A stretch of DNA of 10,073 nucleotides, taken from positions 1 to 10,073 of the forward strand of contig JALLAP010003513.1 in NCBI GenBank assembly GCA_036939355.1, in the 5' to 3' direction. The notes under the pieces are model-generated. The model was not told the DNA's origin. It saw only the letters and a program-made list of their open reading frames with translations, and searched no databases. Of the stretch, positions 1 through 8,346 are shown one piece after another; the first letter of the stretch is position 1; every line of letters begins with the position of its first letter. The translations under genes were made by a program, and so were the position numbers. The stretch comes from Thalassiosira profunda (taxonomy: Eukaryota > Bacillariophyta > Thalassiosirophyceae > Thalassiosirales > Thalassiosiraceae).

Positions 1-110
1 CTGCCGACCCTGCCGACGAGAGCATTAACGAAGTCGTCGGCGGGACCGCGGCGCGAAGCCGCCGGATGATGGCGCAGGAGGAGGATGCCATCGCGGGTGA
101 GGGTAGGTGA
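1..110. CDS. Edge fragment of a neighbouring gene, strand unresolved
   Basis: Two readings are open here and I cannot choose between them. On the plus strand, the frame starting at position 3 runs from the window edge to a TGA at 108-110. It gives a 35-residue tail that is acidic near its end (MMAQEEDAIAGEGR) and would be the C-terminus of an upstream gene. On the minus strand, an ATG at 91-89 opens a frame running off the left edge. Its start, MASSSCAIIRRLRAAVPPTT, is rich in Ser, Ala and Arg and poor in acids, like an organelle targeting presequence. Both frames have about 80% G or C at third positions, so composition does not decide. If the minus reading is right, this gene is divergent from BRX1. 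No family is recognisable. Confidence 0.3.
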
Positions 111-258
111 GGGTGTTGTACACAAGGTGAGATCTTTGCAGAAGAAGGCCAGACGGGGGGCCTCTCACAGCCAACCACCCTCTCACCACACCACTTCACT
201 TCATCTTCATCCACCGACGCGCTGCGCTCACGCATCGGCACAAGAACCAACACCCACG

Positions 259-1689
259 ATGGCGAAGAAGCGCCGCCAGGATCCGGCCTCCGAGGCCGGC
301 GCCCCGTCCTACGACGAAGCCCCCGCCGATCCGCCGGCCTCCGACGACGACGCCGCCCTCTCCTCCGAGTCCGAGGACGAACGGGTCGCCGGCGCCCCAT
401 CAACGGCCGTCGCCCGCGCCCACATCACCTCGGACGGAAAGTACCGCAACAAGCAGCGCCTCCTCCTCCTGTCGAGCCGGGGCGTCACGGCAAGATACCG
501 CCATCTGCTGGAGGATTTGCGGACATTGATTCCCCACTCGAAGAAGGAGAGCAAGCTCGACCACGGTGCGTGTGCGACTGTGCGACCCTCTAGCTACACA
601 TTGCAATTTGCAATTGTCGGATGTCGGATGCTCCGTTCTTTGTTCGATACTAATTCAACTGCGCATTAACATACCGCAGGCAAGAACTACAACGGCGCCG
701 CCGGCGGCGGATACGGCGCGGCCGTCAACGCCATTGCCGAAGCGCGGGGCTGCCATACGGTCCTGTTCCTCGAATGCCGGAAGCGGGGACAGGATGGGTA
801 CATGTGGCTCGGGCGGACGTCCCACGCCAACACCGCCTTCGACGGCGACGCCGAGGGAGCTGGCGGTGAAGGCGGAGGATTGGGAAAGAAGCGCCTGATG
901 ATCGCCGGCGGACCCTCGGTCAAATTCCACATCACGAACGTGCACACAATGGACGAATTGAAGATGACGGGGAACTGCATGAAAGGGTCCCGCCCGGTGT
1001 TGTCGTTCGACAACTCCTTCGACGAAATTGAGCACCTGAAGTTGATCAAGCATTTGTTCGTCGATGTGTTTGGGACGCCGCGGGGGCATCCGAAGAGCAA
1101 ACCGTTCGTGGATCGGGTGCTGGGGTTCTATTACGCCGATGGCAAGGTAAGTTGGCGTCGTGCGGTGATATGTGGCGAACAGGAAGGCGTGCGTCGATGA
1201 TTATACAGAACGAGCGTATGTCTGACTTCATTGAGTGAGGACGACTCGTTTTATAGACTACGATGGAATGAGACGCGCCCGCCATCACCCACGGCCGTTG
1301 TTGCAATCATGTGTGCTTGCATCGCTGACCAAACTCTCTCTCTTGTTCGACAGATCTGGGTGCGCAACTACCAAATCCTCGAGGAGACCGCATCCACCGC
1401 CAAGGAGGCCCACACCCAAAAGAAGCTTACCGGCCACGCCTCCTCCACCTCCTTGATCGAGATCGGTCCCCGCTTCGTGCTGAACCCGATTCGCATCTTT
1501 CGGGGATCGTTCGGCGGCCAGACCCTCTACGTGAACGAGGACTTTGTGAACCCCAACGTGATCCGGGCCAACGAAAAGCGGGAGAAGGGAGAAAAGTACG
1601 TAAGGAGGAAGGGCGCGGAGCGGAAAAGGAAGCAGCGGGAGGAGGAGTTGGTGGTCCCGGAGGATCCGCTGGCGGACGTGTTCAGTTGA
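259..1689 (+). CDS. BRX1: Ribosome biogenesis protein BRX1 (Brix domain), three exons
   Basis: Exons are 259-565, 680-1146 and 1354-1689, giving a 369-residue protein. BRX1 is a nucleolar factor needed for 60S subunit assembly and pre-rRNA processing. The Brix domain covers about residues 60-325. Family landmarks are NKQRLLLLSSRG (64-75), TMDELKMTGNCMKGSRPVL (192-210), HPKSKPFVD (239-247), IWVRNYQI (259-266), EIGPRFVLNPIRIFRGSFGG (294-313) and the terminal DPLADVF. The start at 259 has A at -3 and G at +4. An in-frame ATG at 85 would add 58 unconserved residues and probably lies in the leader or a neighbouring gene. Compared with the human protein there is a Gly-rich insertion at about 150-178 and a roughly 20-residue insertion after residue 268. 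The protein ends at DPLADVFS, without the long basic human tail. The stop lies inside the first copy of a 72-bp assembly duplication, but the protein is not altered by it. Confidence 0.95.
566..679 (+). other. BRX1 intron 1
   Basis: This 114-nt intron starts GTGCGT and ends CCGCAG. It interrupts a Gly codon (G|GC, phase 1), so that LDH is followed by GKNYNG. Removing it joins the two open frames exactly. Confidence 0.88.
1147..1353 (+). other. BRX1 intron 2
   Basis: This 207-nt phase 0 intron starts GTAAGT and ends TTCGACAG after a pyrimidine-rich stretch (1335-1350). Splicing joins YYADGK to IWVRNYQI, which matches the uninterrupted Brix domain. It is the longest intron in the window. I looked for an intronic snoRNA and found only weak box-like motifs. 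Confidence 0.92.
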
Positions 1690-1781
1690 GCAGAAATCAT
1701 GCGAGGAGNGGGAGGAGGAGTTGGTGGTCCCGGAGGATCCGCTGGCGGACGTGTTCAGTTGAGCAGAAATCATGCGAGGAG
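1637..1781. repeat. 72-bp direct duplication around a single N (assembly join)
   Basis: Positions 1637-1708 and 1710-1781 are identical over 72 bp and separated by one N at 1709. The unit covers the last codons and stop of BRX1 and some 3' flank. A second pair in this window (6302-6446) has the same 72-bp unit and the same one-N spacer. This is the pattern expected when two contigs overlapping by a fixed length are scaffolded with a minimal gap instead of being merged. The true sequence probably holds one copy, which would make the BRX1-CNNM interval 73 nt shorter. Confidence 0.93.
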
Positions 1782-1948
1782 CTTGGTGGATAGCTGTTGG
1801 AAGAAAGAAGAGGCATCCAATGGCAAAGGTTGGTGACGGCAGCAACTCTGGATATGAGAGACACAGCAGTTGCATCGAGAAATGGGCCGAAGGTTGTACA
1901 TCTTAGACGGAATTACAGAACACGCGAAGCCCGAAATCAACACTGTGC

Positions 1949-4594
1949 TCATTCTGCACGTCTTTCCTTCTCTTTCTTCTCTTTCGATGAAGTGGCACGG
2001 TGAAATGCCTTCAGGAGTTTGCTGCGCCGCGAGTGCGTTTCCTTCTGGACGTTGGTGCGGACGTAGGACGGTTTCATGTGATCCACGTGAACGACATCTT
2101 CCGGCAATTTGGGCGAGGGCGGGGCCTTGGGAGGTTCCACCAGAGTGACGACCTTTTTGGTGCCATCGGCTTTCGTTTGCACGGCCAGGGCACTGTCCTG
2201 GCTCAAAGCTGGAAAGTTTGGCTCACTCGCCCTCTTGTCCGCATCCCCGTTGGGCACCACGGACGGCTCTGGCGTGATGATGGCCGACAGGGACAGGGCC
2301 GACTGCGCCGCCTGATCGAGGTTGTGATCGGTTCTCTCCAACGCGGTATTGTCGATGGCAGCGCTGAACGACTTTCGATCCAACTTGACGCAGCGGCATC
2401 CTCCCAGGCCATTTTGATTGGGGACCACCCAAGCGGAGAAGTCGGGGACGTAGGAGGGATCCGTCAGCGCCCTGCTCGCCAAAACGCCCCAGTTGGATAC
2501 ATCCGAGCGGAATTTGTCCGCTCCCGACACGACCATGATCTTTCCCGAGAGGACGACAGTACAGAAGTCAGCAGCCACGCCGCGCTGGTAGACCAATTCC
2601 TCGCAGTCGGTGGGCACGCCGCCGTCATCTTCGCCGCCATCTTCCGTAGCACACGTTGTAGCAGGAGTGATTTCTGTCACAGGAACGAGCGAGAGCAGCT
2701 CCTTCAACTGCCTGTCGGATATCAACTCGACGGCTTTGGAGAAATTCGTCTTGAGGTGAGCAGCCACTGCGCGAACTTCGTCTGGGCTAAGGCGTTCGTC
2801 CACAAGCCGTTCATCGAGGAGTCTAAGCCTCGCTTCCCAATCAATGGCGCGGGTCGAGCCGCGTTCACTGACGCAACCTCCCACAACAGACTCATCGCGA
2901 CGATTGCTCTTTTCGATTGAGCCCTCGATGTATCCCCCTCCAAAGTCCGATCTACGCTCAGTCTCCGTGTCTTCCACCTGATCCGTCTCGTCCACAATCT
3001 CATCGCCCAAAATGATCTCAATGATATCTTCCAGAGTGATAATGCCCTTGATTTCGTAGTACGGATCAACCTCTCCATCTCCGTCGTTTACGTCCCGGAC
3101 CAGGGCCATGTGACTCCGTCCCCGCTTCAGCAGCTTGAGCACTTTGTCAAGTTTATCATCCGGCCACACAACGTGCAATCCGCGCCCAAAGATCTGGACG
3201 AAGTTCTTGACTGGGATCTCATCCTCCGGGTCCAAGAAGATGAGATCCTTGACGAAGAGCAATCCGATGATGTTGCTCTTGGACACCTCATAAACGGGAA
3301 TTCGGGAGAAGCCAGTCTTGAAGATCTTGGCCACTGTGTCAAAACCGAGGCGCTCGTCCGCCGAGAGCATGAAGGTGTTGATGAGGGGCGTCATGACCTC
3401 ATTCACCGACACGCTGCGATAGCGCAGGGCTCCCGCCATGGCAGCACCCGTGGCGCCCTCCAAGTCACCCCTCTCGACGTGCATTTCAATCAGCTTGGCC
3501 ATCTCCGACGTAGAGTAGGTGGTGCCGATCTCATGCCCCAGGATCTTGTTCAGCACCATCGACAGGGGTTTGCAAATGGGATACAACAAGACGATGATGA
3601 CCTTCACAAGGGGCACCGTCTTCTCCCCAATGCGCAGTGCGAACCGACTGCAGAGTGCCTGGGGAATGATCTCGCCAAACAAGACAATCACGGCCGTAGA
3701 CACGATGAACCCCACCAGGCCACTCGTCAAGTCCGCCATCAAAATGGACAGCATGGAGTTCACCCCCACATTCCCCAGGAGCAGGGTGCACAGCAACAGG
3801 TTGCCATTGAGCCGGACGGGATAAATCGCCTTGGCCGCGCGCGCCGCCTGGGGATCGTCCGAGTTGGCCATGACGATCTCCAATCCGCTGGGATCCAGGG
3901 ACATGAGACCCAATGTCAGCCCCGAGAAGAGGGCGGAGAACATGACCAGGACGACGATGAGGAGGTATTGCACGGCCACGGGCACCCCGACGCCGCCCGC
4001 TTCCTCTTCGGCGGGGCAGGGATTGGGCGCGGCGGAGGTGGTGGAGGAAGCTTCTTGCAGCTTCCTTCCTTCGGCACTACCAATAGTAAATCCAGCCGTC
4101 CCCCCAAAGTTGAGATGATCATGAATGTCACTGCCATGACCAGAAATCAGATCAGTGAAGGACAAATAGCACTCATAGCTGCAGAGGTCATCCGATGGGA
4201 GAGTGGATACGCCACTCTCAGACGACGATTGCACAGCACCGCGAACCCCAGGGGAGTCCTTGGCGTGCAGCTGCAAGTTGGGCGTGTCAAGGGCATTTTC
4301 CGCCGCGCAAAGCAGCGTGGGCTGGCCCAGGAAGGCCAGGCAAAGCGATGCAATGACGGCGAACTGACACGAGATGGGCTTTCCGAGGCCGCTGCGGCGA
4401 TGTTTCGCCCGACGATCCGGAGTTATCGCTGTCATAAGATGGGGTGCTTGGCCCAATAAATAAATTTTGCGCGTGGATGGGACGTCGCGGGGCCCGGGTA
4501 TCGACGGAGGTTCGCCCTCCTCGCCGTCGTCAATTCCCATTCCGTCTGCACCGACGCCGCTCTGGCCGTCGACGTCACGGACATTGCTGCTCAT
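1949..4594 (-). CDS. CNNM/ACDP-family transporter (DUF21 + CBS pair + CNBH-like domain)
   Basis: This single-exon gene encodes 881 residues. CNNM (ancient conserved domain) proteins mediate Mg2+ and other divalent cation transport or homeostasis at membranes. A signal-like hydrophobic segment lies at about residues 75-97. The DUF21 membrane domain covers about 205-350, with FSALFSGLTLGLMSLDP (219-235), LLLGNVGVN (271-279) and GEIIPQALCSR (307-317). The CBS pair at about 395-540 shows VMTPL, SRIPVYE, GLLFVKDL and TLEDIIEIILGDEIVDETD. A CNBH-like region at about 590-740 keeps YQRGVAADF and YVPDFSAW. The C-terminus is Lys/Arg-rich. The length and domain order fit eukaryotic CNNMs, not the shorter bacterial CorC proteins. 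The start is uncertain: Met1 (4594) has A at -3, while Met54 (ATG at 4435-4433) would place the hydrophobic segment about 20 residues from the N-terminus, as in a signal peptide. The gene converges on BRX1 and diverges from the sulfatase gene. Confidence 0.93.
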   Translation of the reverse strand: MSSNVRDVDGQSGVGADGMGIDDGEEGEPPSIPGPRDVPSTRKIYLLGQAPHLMTAITPDRRAKHRRSGLGKPISCQFAVIASLCLAFLGQPTLLCAAENALDTPNLQLHAKDSPGVRGAVQSSSESGVSTLPSDDLCSYECYLSFTDLISGHGSDIHDHLNFGGTAGFTIGSAEGRKLQEASSTTSAAPNPCPAEEEAGGVGVPVAVQYLLIVVLVMFSALFSGLTLGLMSLDPSGLEIVMANSDDPQAARAAKAIYPVRLNGNLLLCTLLLGNVGVNSMLSILMADLTSGLVGFIVSTAVIVLFGEIIPQALCSRFALRIGEKTVPLVKVIIVLLYPICKPLSMVLNKILGHEIGTTYSTSEMAKLIEMHVERGDLEGATGAAMAGALRYRSVSVNEVMTPLINTFMLSADERLGFDTVAKIFKTGFSRIPVYEVSKSNIIGLLFVKDLIFLDPEDEIPVKNFVQIFGRGLHVVWPDDKLDKVLKLLKRGRSHMALVRDVNDGDGEVDPYYEIKGIITLEDIIEIILGDEIVDETDQVEDTETERRSDFGGGYIEGSIEKSNRRDESVVGGCVSERGSTRAIDWEARLRLLDERLVDERLSPDEVRAVAAHLKTNFSKAVELISDRQLKELLSLVPVTEITPATTCATEDGGEDDGGVPTDCEELVYQRGVAADFCTVVLSGKIMVVSGADKFRSDVSNWGVLASRALTDPSYVPDFSAWVVPNQNGLGGCRCVKLDRKSFSAAIDNTALERTDHNLDQAAQSALSLSAIITPEPSVVPNGDADKRASEPNFPALSQDSALAVQTKADGTKKVVTLVEPPKAPPSPKLPEDVVHVDHMKPSYVRTNVQKETHSRRSKLLKAFHRATSSKEKKEKERRAE

Positions 4595-5029
4595 TTGTCA
4601 AGCCGGGGGCAAGAATTCACAATCAGGGGGACAGCAAGCACAATGCAGTTACGCGTGGGATATTCTGGGGCGTCGATTCGGGCTCTGTTGGGGTGGGCAG
4701 CACCGCTGGTTGCTAGCTGGTTGGGCACTGCTGCAAGTTCAGTTGGTCCGCCCGCGGCTCGCGGGCTCAAAAGCGGGTATTGATTTGCAATAATTTTTTA
4801 GCACACAAGATGTGCACAAAAAGTCGATGAGACAAAATAACCCGCTCCAACAGGCACGTCCCCAGCCCAGCGCCTTGCTGCACCGACGCCGCCCCCTATC
4901 GTTCGTAGAAGGGCGGCTGCTGATCGGCGGCGGAAGCAACGGGTAGGAGCTTGGAGGCCCGCGCCTCTAAGTTGCAGGGGCTGGTGGGGTGGTACTCATA
5001 TCTTTTTGCAATACTCCTCAACAAGCAAG
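4595..5029. promoter_or_regulatory. Intergenic region between divergent CNNM and sulfatase genes
   Basis: These 435 nt separate two start codons that point away from each other, so the region should carry both promoters. An AT-rich block at about 4777-4845 interrupts otherwise GC-rich DNA. A pyrimidine run (TCTTTTT, 5001-5007) lies just before the sulfatase start. I see no convincing TATA element, no RNA gene and no conserved coding frame. The promoter role is inferred from gene orientation only. Confidence 0.45.
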
Positions 5030-6866
5030 ATGGCGGTGCCCCTGCCGGTGAAGCTGGCGATCCTGATCTCCGTCCTGGCGGGATCGCTGCTCGTCATGCT
5101 GTATCGGGTGCACCAGGCCACGCAATTTTCGTCCGTCGATCCGCGGGGAGACTCGCCGGTAGAGAATGCTCGCGAGCTGGACGCTCTGAATACAAAGACG
5201 AAACATGCGAGGAGGATGATGAAGGAGAAGAGGGATCAAATCGAGAGGGAAGCAGAAGAGAACGATGAAACAATAGAAGCAGAAGAGGAGGAGGAAGAGC
5301 CCCGCAAGCCGATGAATATTGTCCTCTTCTATGCGGACGATTGGCGCCACGATACGCTGGGTGCAGCTGGGAATCCCGTCGTCAAAACGCCCGTCCTCGA
5401 TGCACTGGCCAAGGAGGGGGTGCGCTTCACTGAAAATTGTGTCACGACGAGCATATGCTGGGTCTCCAGAGCCACATTGTACAGCGGGCAGTACCTCGCC
5501 CGTCATCACTTCGAGATGTTGGGGAGAGGGAGGACGGTGGAGGTCAATGGCACAAAGACAGAGATGAAGTTTGAGGTGCCCCAAAATGAGACAATCTACT
5601 CGTTGTTGAAGCAGAAGGCGGGCTATTCCGTTGGGCACTCTGGCAAACTCGGTTTATGGGTGCCCATGGATGATGCCTTGAACTTTGACTTCTTCATTGA
5701 CGAGGACGGGTGGCACTGGCGCCAACTGGGGAATCGAATGTGGCACATCACAGAGAAGAACACTGCGGATTCATTGCGATACCTCATGACGCGTGATAAG
5801 ACGAAACCCTTCTTTCTGAACGTGGCATACTTTGCCACGCACGCCGTCGACGGCAACGTGAAACAATACATGCCGCAGAACGAGAGCATGAGCATGTACG
5901 TCAATGATACGATTCCGATACCGAAGACTGCAACGGACGAAGCATGGCAGAAGATGCCGCCGTTCTTTGGAGATTACAACGAGGGACGGACCCGGTGGCG
6001 TTGGCGGTTCGACAACTACAGCAAGCACCAGACGATGATGAAGAACTATTACCGAATGGCGACCGAAGTCGACACCTCGGTGGGGATCATCCTGAAACAG
6101 CTCGAACAGTCGGGCGAATTGAACAATACCCTCATCATCTTCACCACTGATAATGGGAATTTCCACGCGGAGCACGGACTGGCCGACAAATGGTATCCGC
6201 ACCAGGAGAGCATACGCGTGCCGCTGATCATCAAAGATCCTCGCATGGATCCGGAATTCCGGGGAACGACGAACAGTGAATTGACGCTGAACATTGATCT
6301 GACCGCGACGATCCTTGCAGCAGCTGGCTTGGAGCCGCTGCCGTCGATGATGGGGAGGGATATGAGTGTGCTTNACCGCGACGATCCTTGCAGCAGCTGG
6401 CTTGGAGCCGCTGCCGTCGATGATGGGGAGGGATATGAGTGTGCTTTACAGGAAGGGAGGCCTTGAAAAGTCTGCGGAAGCCGCAGCGGTTGCCGCACAA
6501 TCGCGGAGAAAAGCGCACACGCCCACGGACAAACGGCAGTACCCCCAACCTGCATCCGATGGAGAGGGAAAATATCACTCTGGGTCCGAATACTCTTGGC
6601 GAACGGAGTTCTTCTACGAGCATCCCATGCACACCAACCCATCCTACATCCCCGCGTCGGAGGCGCTCGTGCGGAAGGATTACAAGTATTTCTACTGGCC
6701 AAATTTCAGATACGAGCAGCTCTTTGACATCCGGAACGATCCAGGCGAGATGAACGATCTCTTCAATTCGACGAATCCAGTTCATCAAAGGAAGCTAAAA
6801 GAGATGCGGAAGCGATTTGTCGAACTGAAGATGATGGCTCACAGCGATTTGTCGGTCATACTGTAA
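5030..6866 (+). CDS. Type II membrane-anchored sulfatase (split only by an assembly duplication)
   Basis: As given, the frame breaks at the N (6374). Counting the 72-bp repeat once gives a continuous 587-residue protein. Sulfatases hydrolyse sulfate esters using a formylglycine made from a Cys. The first ATG in frame is 5030 (AGCAAGATGGCG, strong context). A hydrophobic anchor at 8-25 and an acidic, probably coiled stretch at 57-92 precede the alkaline-phosphatase-like sulfatase fold. Visible active-site elements are D103/D104 (YADDWR), C143 in CWVSRATLYSGQY, K206 (HSGKLG), H271, D374/N375 (TTDNGN) and K387 (ADKW). The C-terminal subdomain holds LFDIRNDPGEMNDLF (540-554), typical of the family. 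Several N-x-S/T sites (for example NGT 173, NET 186, NYS 329) fit a lumenal or extracellular domain. The motif has Val where the classical C-x-P-S-R has Pro. The substrate cannot be told from sequence; sulfated polysaccharide or glycan is likely. Confidence 0.9.
6302..6446. repeat. 72-bp direct duplication around a single N inside the sulfatase gene (assembly join)
   Basis: Positions 6302-6373 and 6375-6446 are identical over 72 bp with one N at 6374. The offset of 73 nt shifts the frame, so the plus-strand sulfatase reading moves from one frame to the next. Both copies encode the same peptide (TATILAAAGLEPLPSMMGRD) in their own frames. Reading the unit once joins the two halves seamlessly as MSVLYRKGG. 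The 72-bp unit and one-N spacer are the same as at 1637-1781, which argues for unmerged contig ends, not a tandem duplication. Confidence 0.95.
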
Positions 6867-7009
6867 CTTAATGATCCCTTCGCGCTTCGACACGTCTCGA
6901 GCTTTCATTGCAGTTGCGTAACCGACACTGACTCTTCAGCACAACATGATCCCCCAATCACTGATCCTCCGCACATTTCCCCAAATAGAAACACTCCCTC
7001 AAAAAAAGC

Positions 7010-7923
7010 TCAGAAGAAATCGTCCTCGTACGCCCCGCCCATGTCGTCGTATTCGTCAAAGTTGTCGTTGTCCCCAAACACGTCGTTGTGAATGTCCAGC
7101 GCCTTCTTCTTCGCGGCCTTGTCGGCCTTCTTACTCTTTTGCGCCTGCCCCTTCACCTTCCGCTTCGCCTGCTGCACCTTCTCGTTCTTGATGACGTTGC
7201 ACGATTTGATGATGTCCGTGATGGCGTCGTCGTCTAGGACGTCTTTGCATTGCTCAATGACCTCCTTCAGGAACGCCGAGCAGAGGTTGATCTTTCCGTG
7301 GCCCTGCATGAACCATTCCATTGTGAGAACATATCATGTGCACATTTCCTACTTTGCTCCCCAATGATCCCAAACAACCATCGCGCCGCTAACATTTGCA
7401 ACGACAGCCAGAAACTCACCTGGATGCACTCTCCCACCTTCTTGGCGTGTCGCAAGTGATCCTTCAAATCCTTCATCACCACCTTGTCCCCGCTCTGCAT
7501 CGCCTTCCCCGGCGCCCCGCCCGGGCCGCCCCGCGGACCGTCGTCCACGCCCCCGAACAAATCGTCCACCATGCCCTGCGCGTCAGCCTCCTCCCGCTCC
7601 CGCTGCTTCAGCCGCCGCTCCTCGGGGGTCATGTTCGCCTCCATCTCGGCCTCCATTTCCATGGCTTTGCGGGCCAATTCCAGTTCCTCCTTGGCGGCGG
7701 CCTCGGCGGCCTTCTTCTTGGCCAGCGCCGATCCCTTGGTACGCAATGAAACCTGGTTGGCCTTGGCGCTCGCCTCCTTGTCCTTCACCGTCAGGTCCTC
7801 CTCCTCGTCGTCGAAGGCCGGGGGCGCGTCGTCGAGTTTTGCGAGGCCGAGGCGCTTGTCGAGCTCGTCCTCGTCATCGCTCTTGTCCCAGTCGTCGTCG
7901 CTGTCGTCCCAGTTGTCGGCCAT
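7010..7923 (-). CDS. EIF3J: Translation initiation factor eIF3 subunit J (Hcr1-like), two exons
   Basis: Exons are 7923-7420 and 7303-7010, giving 265 residues. eIF3j is a loosely bound eIF3 subunit that contacts the 40S decoding centre and helps mRNA recruitment and, in yeast, rRNA processing. The protein has the family layout. An acidic start with Trp residues (MADNWDDSDDDWDKSDDEDE) is followed by a charged helical middle (about 62-122) that includes MTPEERRLKQREREEAD. A helical domain (about 147-215) contains KDLKDHLRHAKK and INLCSAFLKEVIEQCKDVL. Then comes a Lys-rich stretch (211-236), and the acidic aromatic tail ends YEDDFF, like the DYEDFM end of the human protein. The start at 7923 is the first ATG in frame, in the good context ACCATGGCC; the open frame upstream has no ATG. 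A Gly/Pro-rich patch (124-140) looks lineage-specific. The gene converges on the sulfatase, with 143 nt between them. Confidence 0.92.
7304..7419 (-). other. eIF3j intron
   Basis: On the minus strand this 116-nt phase 0 intron starts GTGAGT and ends CATGCAG. Splicing joins GECIQ to GHGKINLCSAF and keeps the helical domain continuous. Confidence 0.85.
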
Positions 7924-8346
7924 GGTTATTGTTAATCTTAGATTCTGGAGAGGGTATTCTGAGTGCAGTGTTCGGTATTGTTGCTCCGCCGTTGCCAATT
8001 CTATTCATTTGGTCTTCACATGCACCGCCTCGTCGAAAAATGACGGCGGGGTCTGTTGTGTCGGGGGCTTTTTTCGTGCGTGGATGTTGAGGCGAATGAA
8101 TGGCTGTGCGTGAGAGCCAACCGCAACGACGACGGGCAGACGTTAAGGAGAGAAGAGGAGAACAGCTATTAGAGGCAAAAGCAAACAGCCGCAGCCCGAC
8201 CGGGGTGTTTGGTGTGGATATTCGTGGGGTGAGATGTATTAAAATGTTGACATATCTCTTTGCAGAGCGGAGCTCTTTGCATAGCCCCAGACCTTCAAGA
8301 ATAATGCACCATGTGAATTGTTTCCGTTCCCTCCGCCGCGGTGTCC
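7924..8346. promoter_or_regulatory. Tandem intergenic region: eIF3j promoter/leader and 3' flank of the HMG-box gene
   Basis: These 423 nt lie between the eIF3j start and the stop of the HMG-box gene, both on the minus strand. The region should hold the eIF3j promoter and 5' leader together with the upstream gene's 3' UTR. Open frames here are short and resemble no protein I recognise. I see no tRNA, snRNA or inverted repeat. The regulatory role is inferred from position only. Confidence 0.4.

Noticed and set aside
85..258. BRX1 start at the in-frame ATG at 85
   Set aside because: The added 58 residues are not conserved and look like leader sequence (CT-rich, His/Pro/Ser-rich). The ATG at 259 has a better context and is followed by a typical basic N-terminus.
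1190..1275. Possible box C/D snoRNA in BRX1 intron 2 (TCGATGA near 1194, CTGA at 1222, ATGA at 1268, possible GTGCG/CGCGC end pairing)
   Set aside because: The C box matches only 5 of 7 positions, the CTGA lies too close, the more distant D-like box is imperfect and the end stem is out of register. A host gene in ribosome biogenesis makes the idea attractive, but the motifs are no better than chance.
2000..2920. Long plus-strand open frame opposite the CNNM gene
   Set aside because: It is antisense to the well-supported CNNM coding sequence and has no recognisable domain. Long antisense frames are expected in GC-rich coding DNA.
3110..4459. 449-residue plus-strand open frame opposite the CNNM membrane domain
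   Set aside because: Its composition (rich in His, Gln, Asp and Gly) is what the antisense of hydrophobic codons gives. The minus strand encodes conserved DUF21 and CBS motifs over the same bases.
4447..4468. AT-rich TATA-like or AATAAA-like sequence inside the CNNM 5' coding region
   Set aside because: It lies only about 20 nt from the second Met, too close for a TATA box serving that start. The AATAAA on the plus strand has no plus-strand gene ending nearby.
5006..5029. Sulfatase start at 5006, adding eight residues
   Set aside because: The codon at 5006 is TTG, not ATG. The first ATG in frame is 5030 and has a strong start context.
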